DNA of 64,000 nucleotides from Hymenobacter siberiensis (lineage in GTDB: Bacteria; Bacteroidota; Bacteroidia; Cytophagales; Hymenobacteraceae): NCBI RefSeq assembly GCF_018967845.1, contig NZ_JAHLZZ010000001.1, forward strand, positions 2,852,001-2,916,000, read 5' to 3'. Shown one piece after another: positions 31,143 through 40,050 of this stretch. Both the position numbers and the translations under genes were made by a program. Below the pieces are notes generated by a model, which saw only the letters and a program-made list of their open reading frames with translations, ran no database searches and was not told the origin of the DNA. The number at the start of each line of letters is the position of its first letter. Positions within the stretch are counted from its first letter, which is position 1.

Positions 31143-33905
31143 ATGTCCCGAAAGCTTCTGGCGTTACTTACCACGCTGCTGTTGCTGCTCACGCTGGCCA
31201 CGTACGTCTACTACCGGCGCACGCTGGCGGCCGTGCCCGTCGACCCCTACGCCCTGGTGCCCGACGATGCCGTGCTGGTCTTCAGCACCCACGACCACCC
31301 CACGCTGGTGCGCCACCTGCAGGAAACCGAGCTGTGGGACAACCTCACGGCCGTGCGCTACTTCCAGCAGGCGGCCGGCCACCTGGCCCTGGCCGACAGC
31401 CTGGCCGGCGGCAACTCCCGCCGCCGCAATGGCCTGCTCAACCTGCTGGGCCGCAAGCTGGTCATCACCTCGGTGCACGTAACGGGGCCGGGGGAGTTCG
31501 ACGTGCTCTACCAGGTGCCGCTGAGCCGCGTGAGCGAGTACCGGCAGGTGCGCGGCCTGCTCGAAACCCTGGGCCGCGACGCCCGCTACCGCCTCGCCAC
31601 CCGCGACTACGAAGGCCAGGAGCTGACCGTACTCACCGAGCGGCGCAGCGAGCTGAGCCTCACCGTTTTCAACTACCGCAACCACCTGCTCATCAGCACT
31701 AACGCCGGTCTGGTAGAAGCGGTGGTGCGCCGCCTGGCCCACCCCGATGCGCCCACCGTGCTGGCCAGCTTTGGCACCACCGATTTGCTGAAGCAGCGCG
31801 GCGTGGATGGCTCGCTGCTGATTAACTACCGCCGCCTGCCGCAGTTTCTCGACGTGCTATTTCGGCGCGATGCCCACGGGCAGGTCGACCAGCTCGCCGG
31901 GCTGGTGTCGCAGGGCCTGCTGGGCCTGAAGCTGGATGGCAGCCGGGCGCAGCTTCAGGGGTTTTCGAACCCCGAAACGGCCCGGGGGGCGCTCCAGCAG
32001 CGCCTGAGCGGCCAGCCGGCGCAGCCGTTGCGGCTCAGCGAGTTCATTAGCACGCGCACGGCACTGCTGCTGTACCTGGCCGCCCAGCCAGCCCGCACCT
32101 GGCCCCGGGCCGGCACGCCGCTGGTCGACTCGCTGGGGCGCAATGCGGCGCTGGACAGTCTGCGGGCCACTTTTGGGGGTGAGATGGCCATTGGCTACCT
32201 GGCCGCCGTGGCGGCGGGCAGCCGGCCGGGGCGGCTGGCGCTGGTGCGCTGCCCGGCGCCGGCGCGCACGGCCCAGTGGCTGGCCCGCCTGCGCCGCATC
32301 GAGAGCAGCTCGCCCGCCTTCACCAAAGTGGGGCCTTACGAAATTCACCCCGTCGGCTTCACCGAAGCGGAGGTGCTGGGGCCGCTGCTGGCCCCGTCCC
32401 GCCCCGGCGCGGTAGAAGTGGCGGCCAGCGCCGGCGTGCTGGTGGGCAGCTACCTCGTGCTCTCCGATGAGCTGACCCTGAACGGCTACCTGGCCGACGT
32501 GATGGCCGGCCGCACCTGGGCCCAGACCCCGGCCCAGGTATCTTTCCTGCAGGAAACATTGCCCCGTGCCCGCCTGAGCATTTTCGTGGACACGCGCAAT
32601 AGTTGGAACGCCCTGCTGGGCATCCTCACCGAAGACCGCCGGGCCGGCCTGCTGCGCAACGAAGCCCTGTTCAAGCGCTTCCCGCAGTTCGCCTTCCAGC
32701 TGATGCCGGCCGAGAACGAGGCCGCGCCCGATGCGCAGTACTTTACCCAGCTGCTGCTGCGCCACCCCGACCTGGGCCCGGCCAGGGCGCAGGCCGGCGG
32801 CGTGGCGGCCAATGGCCGGGTGCTGGCCTTTCAGCATGAATTGGTGGGAATGCCCACGGTGCTGCCCGCCCTGGGTACCCGCATTCCGGCCGTGGTAGTG
32901 CAGGATTCGGCTAATACACTGCACTTTGTAAGTGCTGATAATACGGTGCTGTGGTCCGATACCCTGGCCGGGCCGGCCGTGGGACTGGCGCTGCTACCCA
33001 GCGGCGGTGGCGTGCCGGGCGGGCTGCTGCTGGGGGCTGGCCACCGCCTGCACCTGCTGGCCAACGATGGCCGCGAAGTATTACCCTTTCCCCTCAACCT
33101 GCCCGATACCGTGCACATCGCCGCGCTGCTGGCCGCCCCCGCCGGCCCCGATGCGCCCGCCCGCCTGCTGGCCCGCACCGCCGGCCACGAGCTGCGGCTG
33201 CTCGATGCCCGGGGCCACCTCTTCCCCGGCTGGCAGCCCAAGCGCCTCGATTTCCCGCTGGCCGGCGAGCCCGCGCTGCTCAGCGTGAGCGGGCGCGATG
33301 TGGTGGTGGCCCCGCTCCAGAACGGCTACGTGTACGCCTTCGATGGTCAGGGCAACCTGTTCCCGGGCTTTCCGCTGAGCCTGGGGGCGCGGCTGGCCGG
33401 CAACCTGCTGGTGCAGGCCGGCACCACCCTGGGCCGCACCCACCTCACCGCCGTAAACCAGCACGGCGAGTTGGTTACGTTCACGCTCAGCGGCGACATC
33501 CTGACCCGCCGCCGGGTGGCTACCTGGAGCCGCACGGCGCGCTTTCACTTGGTGCCCGATGCCCGGGGCCGCAGCTTCGTGGTTACCCGCGAAGATGGCA
33601 ACCAGCTCGATGTGTATCTGCCCAATCAGGCGGCCCCGCTGCTCACCCAGCGCTTCGTAACCTCGGGCGAGATGCCGGTGCAGCTCTTTGATTTTGGCAA
33701 TGGCCGGCGGCTGGTGGCCGTTACGGAGCCCGGTCCGGGCCAGGTGTACCTCTACAATGGTAAGGGCCGGCTGCTGGGCGATGCGCCGCTACCCAGCACC
33801 GGCACCGGCATAGGCCTCAGCTACGACGCCACCACGGATGCGTACCAGCTGGTCCGCATTGTGGGCCGTGAGCTGCGCCGCACCGAGCTGAAACTGGCGC
33901 AGTAG
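31143..33905 (+). CDS. Large membrane-anchored DUF3352-like protein with C-terminal beta-propeller
   Basis: This 920-residue protein starts at ATG 31143 (MSRKLLALLTTLLLLLTLATYVYYRR), giving a signal anchor. The N-terminal 550 residues have the DUF3352-like layout: PVDPYALVPDDAVLVF, then NHLLISTNAGLVEAVVRRL, a pair seen in proteins that report on or resist periplasmic load. The last 320 residues have repeated segments such as GNLFPGFPLSLG, GHLFPGWQPKRLDFPL and VYLYNGKGRLLG, as in PQQ/WD-type propellers. It is divergent from the lipoprotein pair. A role in envelope quality control or cargo binding is a guess. Confidence 0.72.
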   Translation: MSRKLLALLTTLLLLLTLATYVYYRRTLAAVPVDPYALVPDDAVLVFSTHDHPTLVRHLQETELWDNLTAVRYFQQAAGHLALADSLAGGNSRRRNGLLNLLGRKLVITSVHVTGPGEFDVLYQVPLSRVSEYRQVRGLLETLGRDARYRLATRDYEGQELTVLTERRSELSLTVFNYRNHLLISTNAGLVEAVVRRLAHPDAPTVLASFGTTDLLKQRGVDGSLLINYRRLPQFLDVLFRRDAHGQVDQLAGLVSQGLLGLKLDGSRAQLQGFSNPETARGALQQRLSGQPAQPLRLSEFISTRTALLLYLAAQPARTWPRAGTPLVDSLGRNAALDSLRATFGGEMAIGYLAAVAAGSRPGRLALVRCPAPARTAQWLARLRRIESSSPAFTKVGPYEIHPVGFTEAEVLGPLLAPSRPGAVEVAASAGVLVGSYLVLSDELTLNGYLADVMAGRTWAQTPAQVSFLQETLPRARLSIFVDTRNSWNALLGILTEDRRAGLLRNEALFKRFPQFAFQLMPAENEAAPDAQYFTQLLLRHPDLGPARAQAGGVAANGRVLAFQHELVGMPTVLPALGTRIPAVVVQDSANTLHFVSADNTVLWSDTLAGPAVGLALLPSGGGVPGGLLLGAGHRLHLLANDGREVLPFPLNLPDTVHIAALLAAPAGPDAPARLLARTAGHELRLLDARGHLFPGWQPKRLDFPLAGEPALLSVSGRDVVVAPLQNGYVYAFDGQGNLFPGFPLSLGARLAGNLLVQAGTTLGRTHLTAVNQHGELVTFTLSGDILTRRRVATWSRTARFHLVPDARGRSFVVTREDGNQLDVYLPNQAAPLLTQRFVTSGEMPVQLFDFGNGRRLVAVTEPGPGQVYLYNGKGRLLGDAPLPSTGTGIGLSYDATTDAYQLVRIVGRELRRTELKLAQ

Positions 33906-33927
33906 GGTGCGGGGGCAAATGAAGCAG

Positions 33928-34022
33928 AACGTCATGCTGAGCTTGCCGAAGCATCTCTACCTCAATACTAAAATTGATTTACTGCTACGGTAGAGATGCT
34001 TCGACAAGCTCAGCATGACGTT
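33928..34022. repeat. Palindromic element (33-bp arms)
   Basis: Arms 33928-33960 and 33990-34022 pair with one mismatch. They carry AACGTCATGCTGAGCTTG and the GAAGCATCTCTAC block. It lies between the 920-residue gene and nadR on the same strand. Confidence 0.9.
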
Positions 34023-34039
34023 TTGGTAAATAAAAAAGC

Positions 34040-35089
34040 ATGACTTCTTCCGCCCGCACCGGCCTTGTGGTCGGCAAGTTCTGGCCGCCCCACCGGGGCC
34101 ACCAGCTACTGCTTGAAATCGCTGCCGCCCAGGTCGCCGAGTTGTTGGTGCTGGTATATGCCCGCCCAGATTCTGAAGCGATGCCCGCGCCCGTGCGCGC
34201 CCAGTGGCTGCGCGAGCTGTATCGGGGCGATAAGCTGGTTGATGGGCCGCGTATCGGCAGTACGCCATTGCGCATCTTCGCTCTCACCGCCGAGGCCGAC
34301 GGGGTGCCGCCCGATGCCGCCGACGATACTACCCAGCGCGAGTTTGTGCGCCAGTGGCTGGCCCGGCAGGGCCTGGCAGTGGATGTGGTTTTCAGCAGCG
34401 AGAACTACGGGCCGGGCTTCGCCGCGTATTTGGGCGTGGCCCACGTCGCCGTGGATAATGCCCGCCAGCTGGTGCCCGTATCGGGCACGCTGGTACGCAA
34501 CAATCCGGTAGCATATGCCCGTCACCTGCACCCATTAGTAGCCGCGCAGCTGGGCGTGGTGCCGCCCACTGAGGTGCCGCGCGTGGTATTTCTGGGAGCC
34601 GAAAGCAGCGGCAAATCGACATTGTGCGCGGCGCTGGCCGAGGCCTGCGGTACCGTGTGGGTGCCCGAATACGGTCGCACCCTGCACGAGGAGAAAACCG
34701 GCAATCTTGATTACGAGGACCTGCTCTACATTGCCCGCCGCCACGCCGAGCTGGAGGACGAAGCTGCCGTCCAGGCCCACGGCGTGCTATTCTGCGATAC
34801 CAATGCGGCCACCACGGCACTGTATTCCTACTACTATTTCCACCGTTGCGACCCGGCCCTGCAAGCCATGGCGGCCGTGTGCGGGCAGCGCTATGCCCAC
34901 ACCTTCGTGTGCACCCCCACCGTGCCCTTCGAGCAGGACGGCTGGCGCGGCCCCGAGGCACTCCGCAGCTTCCAGCACGGCATGATACTGATGCAGCTGG
35001 ACTACTTGGGCATCGCTTACACGCTGGTGGAAGGGACGGTAGCGGAAAGGGTGGCGCAGGTGCGGAGTCATTTATCAATTAACATTTAA
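34040..35089 (+). CDS. nadR: NadR-type NMN adenylyltransferase/ribosylnicotinamide kinase
   Basis: This 349-residue protein makes NAD from NMN and phosphorylates nicotinamide riboside. The nucleotidyltransferase part opens with GLVVGKFWPPHRGH, holding the HxGH motif (His18, His21). The kinase part opens with VVFLGAESSGKSTLC, a P-loop, near residue 180. It lacks the N-terminal DNA-binding helix-turn-helix of the E. coli protein, so it should be an enzyme and not a repressor. The last residues (SHLSINI) are encoded inside the left arm of a palindromic element, so the C terminus may have been replaced by repeat insertion. Confidence 0.88.
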   Translation: MTSSARTGLVVGKFWPPHRGHQLLLEIAAAQVAELLVLVYARPDSEAMPAPVRAQWLRELYRGDKLVDGPRIGSTPLRIFALTAEADGVPPDAADDTTQREFVRQWLARQGLAVDVVFSSENYGPGFAAYLGVAHVAVDNARQLVPVSGTLVRNNPVAYARHLHPLVAAQLGVVPPTEVPRVVFLGAESSGKSTLCAALAEACGTVWVPEYGRTLHEEKTGNLDYEDLLYIARRHAELEDEAAVQAHGVLFCDTNAATTALYSYYYFHRCDPALQAMAAVCGQRYAHTFVCTPTVPFEQDGWRGPEALRSFQHGMILMQLDYLGIAYTLVEGTVAERVAQVRSHLSINI

Positions 35090-35150
35090 CAGCCGTTCAA
35101 CTGAGCGTTTCTGACTCGTTGAACGGCTGTTAAATGTTAATTGATAAATG
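35069..35150. repeat. Palindromic element overlapping the nadR 3' end (33-bp perfect arms)
   Basis: Arms 35069-35101 and 35118-35150 are exact inverted copies with CATTTATCAATTAACATTTA. The left arm encodes the last six codons and stop of nadR. Related AT-rich arms occur at 44169-44353 and 24596-24864. Confidence 0.92.
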
Positions 35151-35162
35151 TTAAATGAAAAC

Positions 35163-36368
35163 CTACCGATTCGTCAGCCAGCCCTTGCGGTAGAAGTAGT
35201 AGAGCTGCATGGCCACTACGCTAAACATCACCAGCAGCACCATGGGGTAGCCCCAGGGGCTGTAGAGCTCGGGCATGTTGCGGGGCAGTATATGGCCGTG
35301 CTCGTCTACGTGCTGGAAGTTCATGCCATAAAGGCCTACCACGAAGCTGAGGGGAATGAAAATGGTGCTGATGATGGTGAGCACCTTCATTACCTCGTTC
35401 ATGCGGTTGCCTTGGTCCGACATATACAGGTCGGTGAGCGAAGAGATGTTGTCGCGGTAGCTTTCGGCCAGGTCCAGGGCCTGAATGGCGTGGTCGTAGG
35501 CGTCGCGGTAGAACATTTTGAGGGTTTCGGGCATGATTTCCTCGGGCAGGCGCAGGATTTCCGCGATTTTATCGCGCTCCGGGTACACCAGCCGGCGGAA
35601 GCGCACCACATCCTTCTTAATGCGCAGGATGCGGTTGAGTAGGCGGCGCGGGCGCTGGTCGGCAAAAATGGCTTCCTCCAGGTCCTCAATGTAGTCGCCG
35701 ATGGCGGCCATGGTAGGGTAGTAGTGGTCGAGCACCACGTCGGTGAGGGCGTAGGCCAGGTAGAGCACCGGCTGGCGACGCAGGTTGCTGAAATTGGCCC
35801 GGATGCGGGTGCGCAGCGAGTCGAGGCAATCGTCGTAGTCGTCCTGAAACGTGAGCACGTAGTTCGGGCCGGTGAAGATGGAAAGCTGGTCGTCGTCGAT
35901 TTCCAGGCTGCGGGTGAAGTCGGTCATGCGCGACACCATGAACAGGCGGTTATCGTCGAAAACGTCGATTTTGGCCCTTTGGTAATCGTTCAGTACATCT
36001 TCCATCTGCAGCGGGTGCAGGCCGAAATCCTGCATCATGCGCTCAATGAGGGCTAAATTGCCGTAGCCGCGCACGTCAATCCAGTGCTTGAGCTCGGAGT
36101 GTTGGCGCAGCTGGTCGAGCAGCTCGTCGTAGCGGTCGGTGTATTCGGCTTCGGTGAAGTTGCCGTCGCTGTACGACATCAGAAATAGGCGTGGCTTGAG
36201 GGCCCCGGGACGAATGTTGAGCGTGCCGGGGCGCTGGCCCACCTGCTGCTCGCGGGCCAGCCGGGTGGCCTCCCGGTCGGCGATACTGTACGGGGCTGCC
36301 CCGGCGGGCTCGGTGAGCGCCGGCGAGCGGTTGGGCGCGGCCTGGGGAGAAGAGCTGAGAGGATTCAT
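35163..36368 (-). CDS. corA: CorA-type magnesium/cobalt transporter
   Basis: This 401-residue membrane protein starts at ATG 36368 (MNPLSSSPQAAPNRSPA). A long N-terminal cytoplasmic domain is followed by two C-terminal helices; the first ends with the signature GLYGMNF, the GMN selectivity motif of CorA channels. The loop after it is acidic (HVDEHG). It should bring Mg2+ into the cell as a pentamer. The N terminus is about 60 residues longer than in E. coli, with a Pro/Ala-rich start, as in many Bacteroidota proteins. It is convergent with nadR. Confidence 0.92.
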   Translation of the reverse strand: MNPLSSSPQAAPNRSPALTEPAGAAPYSIADREATRLAREQQVGQRPGTLNIRPGALKPRLFLMSYSDGNFTEAEYTDRYDELLDQLRQHSELKHWIDVRGYGNLALIERMMQDFGLHPLQMEDVLNDYQRAKIDVFDDNRLFMVSRMTDFTRSLEIDDDQLSIFTGPNYVLTFQDDYDDCLDSLRTRIRANFSNLRRQPVLYLAYALTDVVLDHYYPTMAAIGDYIEDLEEAIFADQRPRRLLNRILRIKKDVVRFRRLVYPERDKIAEILRLPEEIMPETLKMFYRDAYDHAIQALDLAESYRDNISSLTDLYMSDQGNRMNEVMKVLTIISTIFIPLSFVVGLYGMNFQHVDEHGHILPRNMPELYSPWGYPMVLLVMFSVVAMQLYYFYRKGWLTNR

Positions 36369-36504
36369 GCAGCGGGGAAGAAGCGAAAGCAAGGCGCAAT
36401 TTCGGCCCTTACGCGTGGCGATGCGATGAAGATGTCTTCATTGGGCCGGCAGCAGGCGCGTAGGCGAAGCGTGGGGCAGTGCCGGGTACACTCATTCTGT
36501 GCCG

Positions 36505-36512
36505 TACTTTGC
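36505..36512 (+). promoter_or_regulatory. -7-like box TACTTTGC before the GNAT-like gene
   Basis: GCCGTACTTTG lies 50 bp before ATG 36563 and matches the string before the genes at 31143 and 57757. It is weak evidence for a shared promoter class. Confidence 0.3.
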
Positions 36513-36562
36513 CGGGAAAGCCACACGTTTAAGCGTTGAAAAGTACGGATTCTCTGGTTGCA

Positions 36563-37552
36563 ATGGAAGCGGGTGCGATGGGCCGCGCGGCGGCGCTGGT
36601 TGTAGCCGTGGCCGAAAGCGGCCCCTTCGGCCCGGCCGAGCCCCGGCTGCCGCTGGCCTTCGAGTCGTTTCTGTACCTGCGGCCCGCGCACCAGGCCCTG
36701 CAGGCGGCGGCCGGCCCAGTGCTCAGCTTTTACCTTGAAGACCCCGCCGCCGGCCGCACCGTGGCGCAGCTGCACGTAGCCTTCGACGCAGCCGCGGGCG
36801 CGGCCCACAGCCCCGCGCAGGCCCCTTTTGGCGCCATGCAGCTGGCTCCCGGCCTGCCGCTGGCCGCCCTGCACCTGTTGCTGAATGCCGCCGAAACCGC
36901 GCTGCGCCAACGGAGCGTGCGCCGGCTGGCCCTGCGCGGCTACCCCTTTGCCTACGACCCCGCCGGGGCCGCTACGCTGGCCGAGGCCCTGCGCCAGCGC
37001 CACTACCGCGTGGCCCTGGCCGAGCAGAACTACTACCTCGACCCCACCCGCGACTACGAAGCCCACCTGCACCCTTCCGAGCGCCGACGGTTGCACAAGT
37101 GCCGCCGTGCCGGCCTGCACTTCGAGCAGGAGCCGCCGTTTCTGCTGCCGGCGGCCTACGCGTTTATCCAGGCCTGCCGGCAGGAGCGGGGACAGGAGCT
37201 GTCGCTGCCCCTGGCGCGGGTGCAGGAGCTGTTTCGGCGCTTCCCAAAGGAGCATTTCCTATTCTCGGTGCGTCAGGCCGATGGGGAGTGGGCGGCCCTC
37301 ACCGTTGCTATTCAGGTTGATAAGCAGGTGCTGTATAATTTCTACCCGGCCAGCCCGCTGCGCTGCAATTCCTTCAGCCCCGTCGTGCTGCTGAATGAGG
37401 GCCTGCACGCCTTCGCCCGGGCCAGCGACATGGCGGTGCTCGACCTCGGTACTTCTACGCTGGATACCGGGCCGAATGTCTCGCTGCTGCGGTTCAAGCG
37501 GCATTTGGGCGGCGTGGCGGGGTTGCGGCTGAGCTGGGCGCGGGAGCTGTAG
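36563..37552 (+). CDS. GNAT/FemAB-like acyltransferase
   Basis: This 329-residue protein starts at ATG 36563; the TTG nine codons upstream is an alternative. The middle has RRLALRGYPFAYDPA and the later part LHPSERRRLHKCRRAGLHFE, then ALTVAIQVDKQVLYNFYPASP, the pattern of GNAT-fold proteins in polysaccharide or cell-wall clusters (FemAB/acetyltransferase-like). SDMAVLDLGTS resembles the acetyl-CoA turn seen in such proteins. It is 39 bp before a flippase gene, which suggests modification of an exported glycan or lipid. The donor is unknown. Confidence 0.65.
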   Translation: MEAGAMGRAAALVVAVAESGPFGPAEPRLPLAFESFLYLRPAHQALQAAAGPVLSFYLEDPAAGRTVAQLHVAFDAAAGAAHSPAQAPFGAMQLAPGLPLAALHLLLNAAETALRQRSVRRLALRGYPFAYDPAGAATLAEALRQRHYRVALAEQNYYLDPTRDYEAHLHPSERRRLHKCRRAGLHFEQEPPFLLPAAYAFIQACRQERGQELSLPLARVQELFRRFPKEHFLFSVRQADGEWAALTVAIQVDKQVLYNFYPASPLRCNSFSPVVLLNEGLHAFARASDMAVLDLGTSTLDTGPNVSLLRFKRHLGGVAGLRLSWAREL

Positions 37553-37591
37553 GGAGTAAGGAGGGGAGTAGTTTCCGTTCTTTGCGCTTCT

Positions 37592-38854
37592 ATGCCCACT
37601 AATGCTCCCATTAAATCTCCCATCCGGCACTTTGTGCGGGGCTCGCTGGGCACGGGCGTGGCGGTGGCGGCGCGGGCGGCGGGCTCACTCATCGTCAACA
37701 AGCTGTTTGCCACGTATGCGCCGGCCGGCGGGCTCACCCTGCTGGCCCAGTTTCAGAACCTGATGGCCCTGCTCACCACCCTGCCTTACGATGGCGTGCA
37801 GGTGGGCCTGGTGAAGTACCTCGCGCCGCTGCGGCCGGGCAGTCCGCGCTACCGTGCCTGGCTGGGCGCGGCCACCGTGCTGAACGCGGCGGCGCTGCTG
37901 GCCGGGGGCGGGGTGCTGGCTGCGCGGGGCCTGCTGGGCTGGGGGTGGGGCAGCCTGGTGGTGTTCATGCTGGGTATTTCGTTGATTACCGGCCAGGCGC
38001 TGCTGGGCTCGGCGCTGCTGGCGGCGGGGCGGTTGCGGGCTTATATCGGCCTTTCGGTGACGCTGGCCGTGCTGGGCACTGCCGCTACAGCTGCCACGCT
38101 GCTGGGCGGCTGGCCGCTGCGGGTGGTGCTGCTGGCTTACCTGGTGGCGCAGGGCCTCACGCTGCTGCCGGCGCTGGGACTGGCGGCGCGGGCCGGGCTG
38201 CTGCGGCACTTGCGGCCGGCAGCGCCCGTCAGCCGGCTGGCGCTGCGGCGGCTCAGCCAGTTCCTGCTGATGGCCGTGAGCACGCTACTCTTCGGCAAGG
38301 CCGTGGACTACATGCTGCGCGACTACCTGCTGGCCACCTTCGGCCCGGCCCGCACCGATTTGTGGCAGGCCGTGGCCAAGCTGTCGGACAACTACACCAT
38401 GGTATTTGGGGCGGTGATGAGCAGTGTATTCTATCCCCGGCTGGCGGCTATGGCGGGCCAGCCGCTGGCGGCGCGGCGCTACCTGCGCGGCGTGCTGGCG
38501 CTGCTGGCTCCCGTACTGGCCGTGGGCCTGGGGCTGATATACTTGTGCCGCGACTGGCTGCTGCCGCTGCTGTTTGCGCCCCGGCTGCTGGAGGCGCGGG
38601 TGTTTCTGGCCCCGCAGCTGCTCGGCGACTGGGCCAAGCTGCTGAGCTGGCTGTTCATTTTCCAGCTCACGGCCCGGGCGCGTACGGGGCCGTACGTGGC
38701 GGTGCAGGCGGGCTCGGCGGCGGTGTTTGCGGTGCTGCTGGTGCTGCTGCTGCCGCGCCTGGGCCTGGCCGGCGTGGTGTGGGCGCACGCAGTGCGGTAT
38801 GGGTTGCTGCTGCTGGCGTGCGGCATGCTGCACCTGATGAAGGGAAATAAGTAG
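37592..38854 (+). CDS. Polysaccharide flippase/oligosaccharide transporter-like protein
   Basis: This 420-residue protein has about 12 hydrophobic segments and starts MPTNAPIKSPIRHFV. GSLIVNKLFATYAPAGGLTL and NLMALLTTLPYDGVQVGLVKYLAP are typical of Wzx/RfbX-type flippases, which turn lipid-linked glycans across the inner membrane. Its stop codon lies in repeat copy B. The next gene is a GT2 glycosyltransferase, and the preceding one is a GNAT-like protein. Together they look like a small glycan export set. Confidence 0.82.
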   Translation: MPTNAPIKSPIRHFVRGSLGTGVAVAARAAGSLIVNKLFATYAPAGGLTLLAQFQNLMALLTTLPYDGVQVGLVKYLAPLRPGSPRYRAWLGAATVLNAAALLAGGGVLAARGLLGWGWGSLVVFMLGISLITGQALLGSALLAAGRLRAYIGLSVTLAVLGTAATAATLLGGWPLRVVLLAYLVAQGLTLLPALGLAARAGLLRHLRPAAPVSRLALRRLSQFLLMAVSTLLFGKAVDYMLRDYLLATFGPARTDLWQAVAKLSDNYTMVFGAVMSSVFYPRLAAMAGQPLAARRYLRGVLALLAPVLAVGLGLIYLCRDWLLPLLFAPRLLEARVFLAPQLLGDWAKLLSWLFIFQLTARARTGPYVAVQAGSAAVFAVLLVLLLPRLGLAGVVWAHAVRYGLLLLACGMLHLMKGNK

Positions 38855-38949
38855 TCAGTCATCAGTAATCGGTAGTAAGACAGAAATAAATTGACTGATT
38901 TTTAGATAGATGAAATCCCATTGCTGATTACTTATTACTGACTACCTAC
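38848..38949. repeat. Dispersed 102-bp repeat, copy B
   Basis: This is the reverse complement of 17868-17970 with scattered changes. It is an imperfect palindrome and overlaps the flippase stop codon. It is also an arm-bearing hairpin that could end the flippase transcript. Confidence 0.85.
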
Positions 38950-39041
38950 TCAAGTCTTATACGTCGATGTGCCGGCCGGCCATTGACTTTGTAAGTCGTT
39001 GGTGAATTAATCTTGTGCTTCCGTTTGCCGCCTGTCTTTTC

Positions 39042-39992
39042 ATGCCCAATTCCTCATTCTTCATTCCTCATTCTCCATTAAGCGAAGCGCCCGGCGTCAG
39101 CATTATCGCGCTGAGCCACAACCACGCGCCGTTTCTGCGCGAGGCGCTTGATTCCGTTCTGGCCCAAACCTATCCGCACCTGGATGTATGGCTCGTGGAC
39201 GATGCCAGCACCGATGGCAGTCCCGACATCCTGCGCGAATACGCCGCCCGCCACCCCACCTGGCACCTGCTGCTACTATCCGAAAACGTGGGCAACTGCC
39301 GCGCCTTCAACACCGCCTTTTTTCAAAGTGAAGGCGAGCTCGTGATTGACTTTGCCACCGATGACGTGCTGCTGCCGGCGCGGGTGGCACTGCAGGTAGC
39401 GCAGTTTCAGGCCGCCGCCGCAGTAGTAGGCATGGTGTATTCCAATTGCGAGCTGATTGACGAAGCCGGCCGCTCGCTGGGCCTGCACCACCGGCCCAAC
39501 GGCCCCAACCAGCTGCGCCCCGCGCCCGCCAGCGGCTGGGTCTTTGCCGAGGTGCTGCGGCGCTACTTCATCAGCACGCCCACCATGATGATGCGCCGCG
39601 CCTGCCTCCAAAGCCTGGGTGGCTACGACGACACCCTGGCCTACGAGGACTTCGATTTCTGGGTGCGGGCCAGCCGCGACTGGCAGTTTCTGTACCTCGA
39701 CGAAGTGACCACCCGCAAGCGCAGGCACCCGCGGAGCATGAGCGCCAAGGCCTACCAGCGCCACGACCCCTACCTGGCCTCCACCATCCGCGTCTGCACC
39801 AAAGCCCTGGCCCTGGCCCGCACCCCCGCCGAGCGTGCCGCCCTGGCCGTGCGCCTGCGCTGGGAGCTGCGCCAGGCCGTGCGCCGCCACCGCTACGCCG
39901 AAGCGCGTACCCTGAGCCAGCTGCTGGGCCAAACCATCCGCCTCACGCTCCTCGACCGCGCACTGGCCGCGTGGAGTAGGCTGTTGGCGTAG
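39042..39992 (+). CDS. GT2 family glycosyltransferase
   Basis: This 316-residue protein starts at ATG 39042 (MPNSSFFIPHSPLSEAPG). The GT-A domain opens VSIIALSHNHAPFL and has VDDASTDGS and the acidic motif FATDDVLLPARV, then a YEDFDFWVRAS block near residue 208 for acceptor binding. No membrane helix is present. It lies between a flippase and a PhyH-like oxygenase in the probable glycan set. The donor and acceptor are unknown. Confidence 0.87.
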   Translation: MPNSSFFIPHSPLSEAPGVSIIALSHNHAPFLREALDSVLAQTYPHLDVWLVDDASTDGSPDILREYAARHPTWHLLLLSENVGNCRAFNTAFFQSEGELVIDFATDDVLLPARVALQVAQFQAAAAVVGMVYSNCELIDEAGRSLGLHHRPNGPNQLRPAPASGWVFAEVLRRYFISTPTMMMRRACLQSLGGYDDTLAYEDFDFWVRASRDWQFLYLDEVTTRKRRHPRSMSAKAYQRHDPYLASTIRVCTKALALARTPAERAALAVRLRWELRQAVRRHRYAEARTLSQLLGQTIRLTLLDRALAAWSRLLA

Positions 39993-40050
39993 ATTCCCTG
40001 TTAATTTTGACGATTCCAATCCAAACTTCTACCGCGAGCCCTACCCCGCC

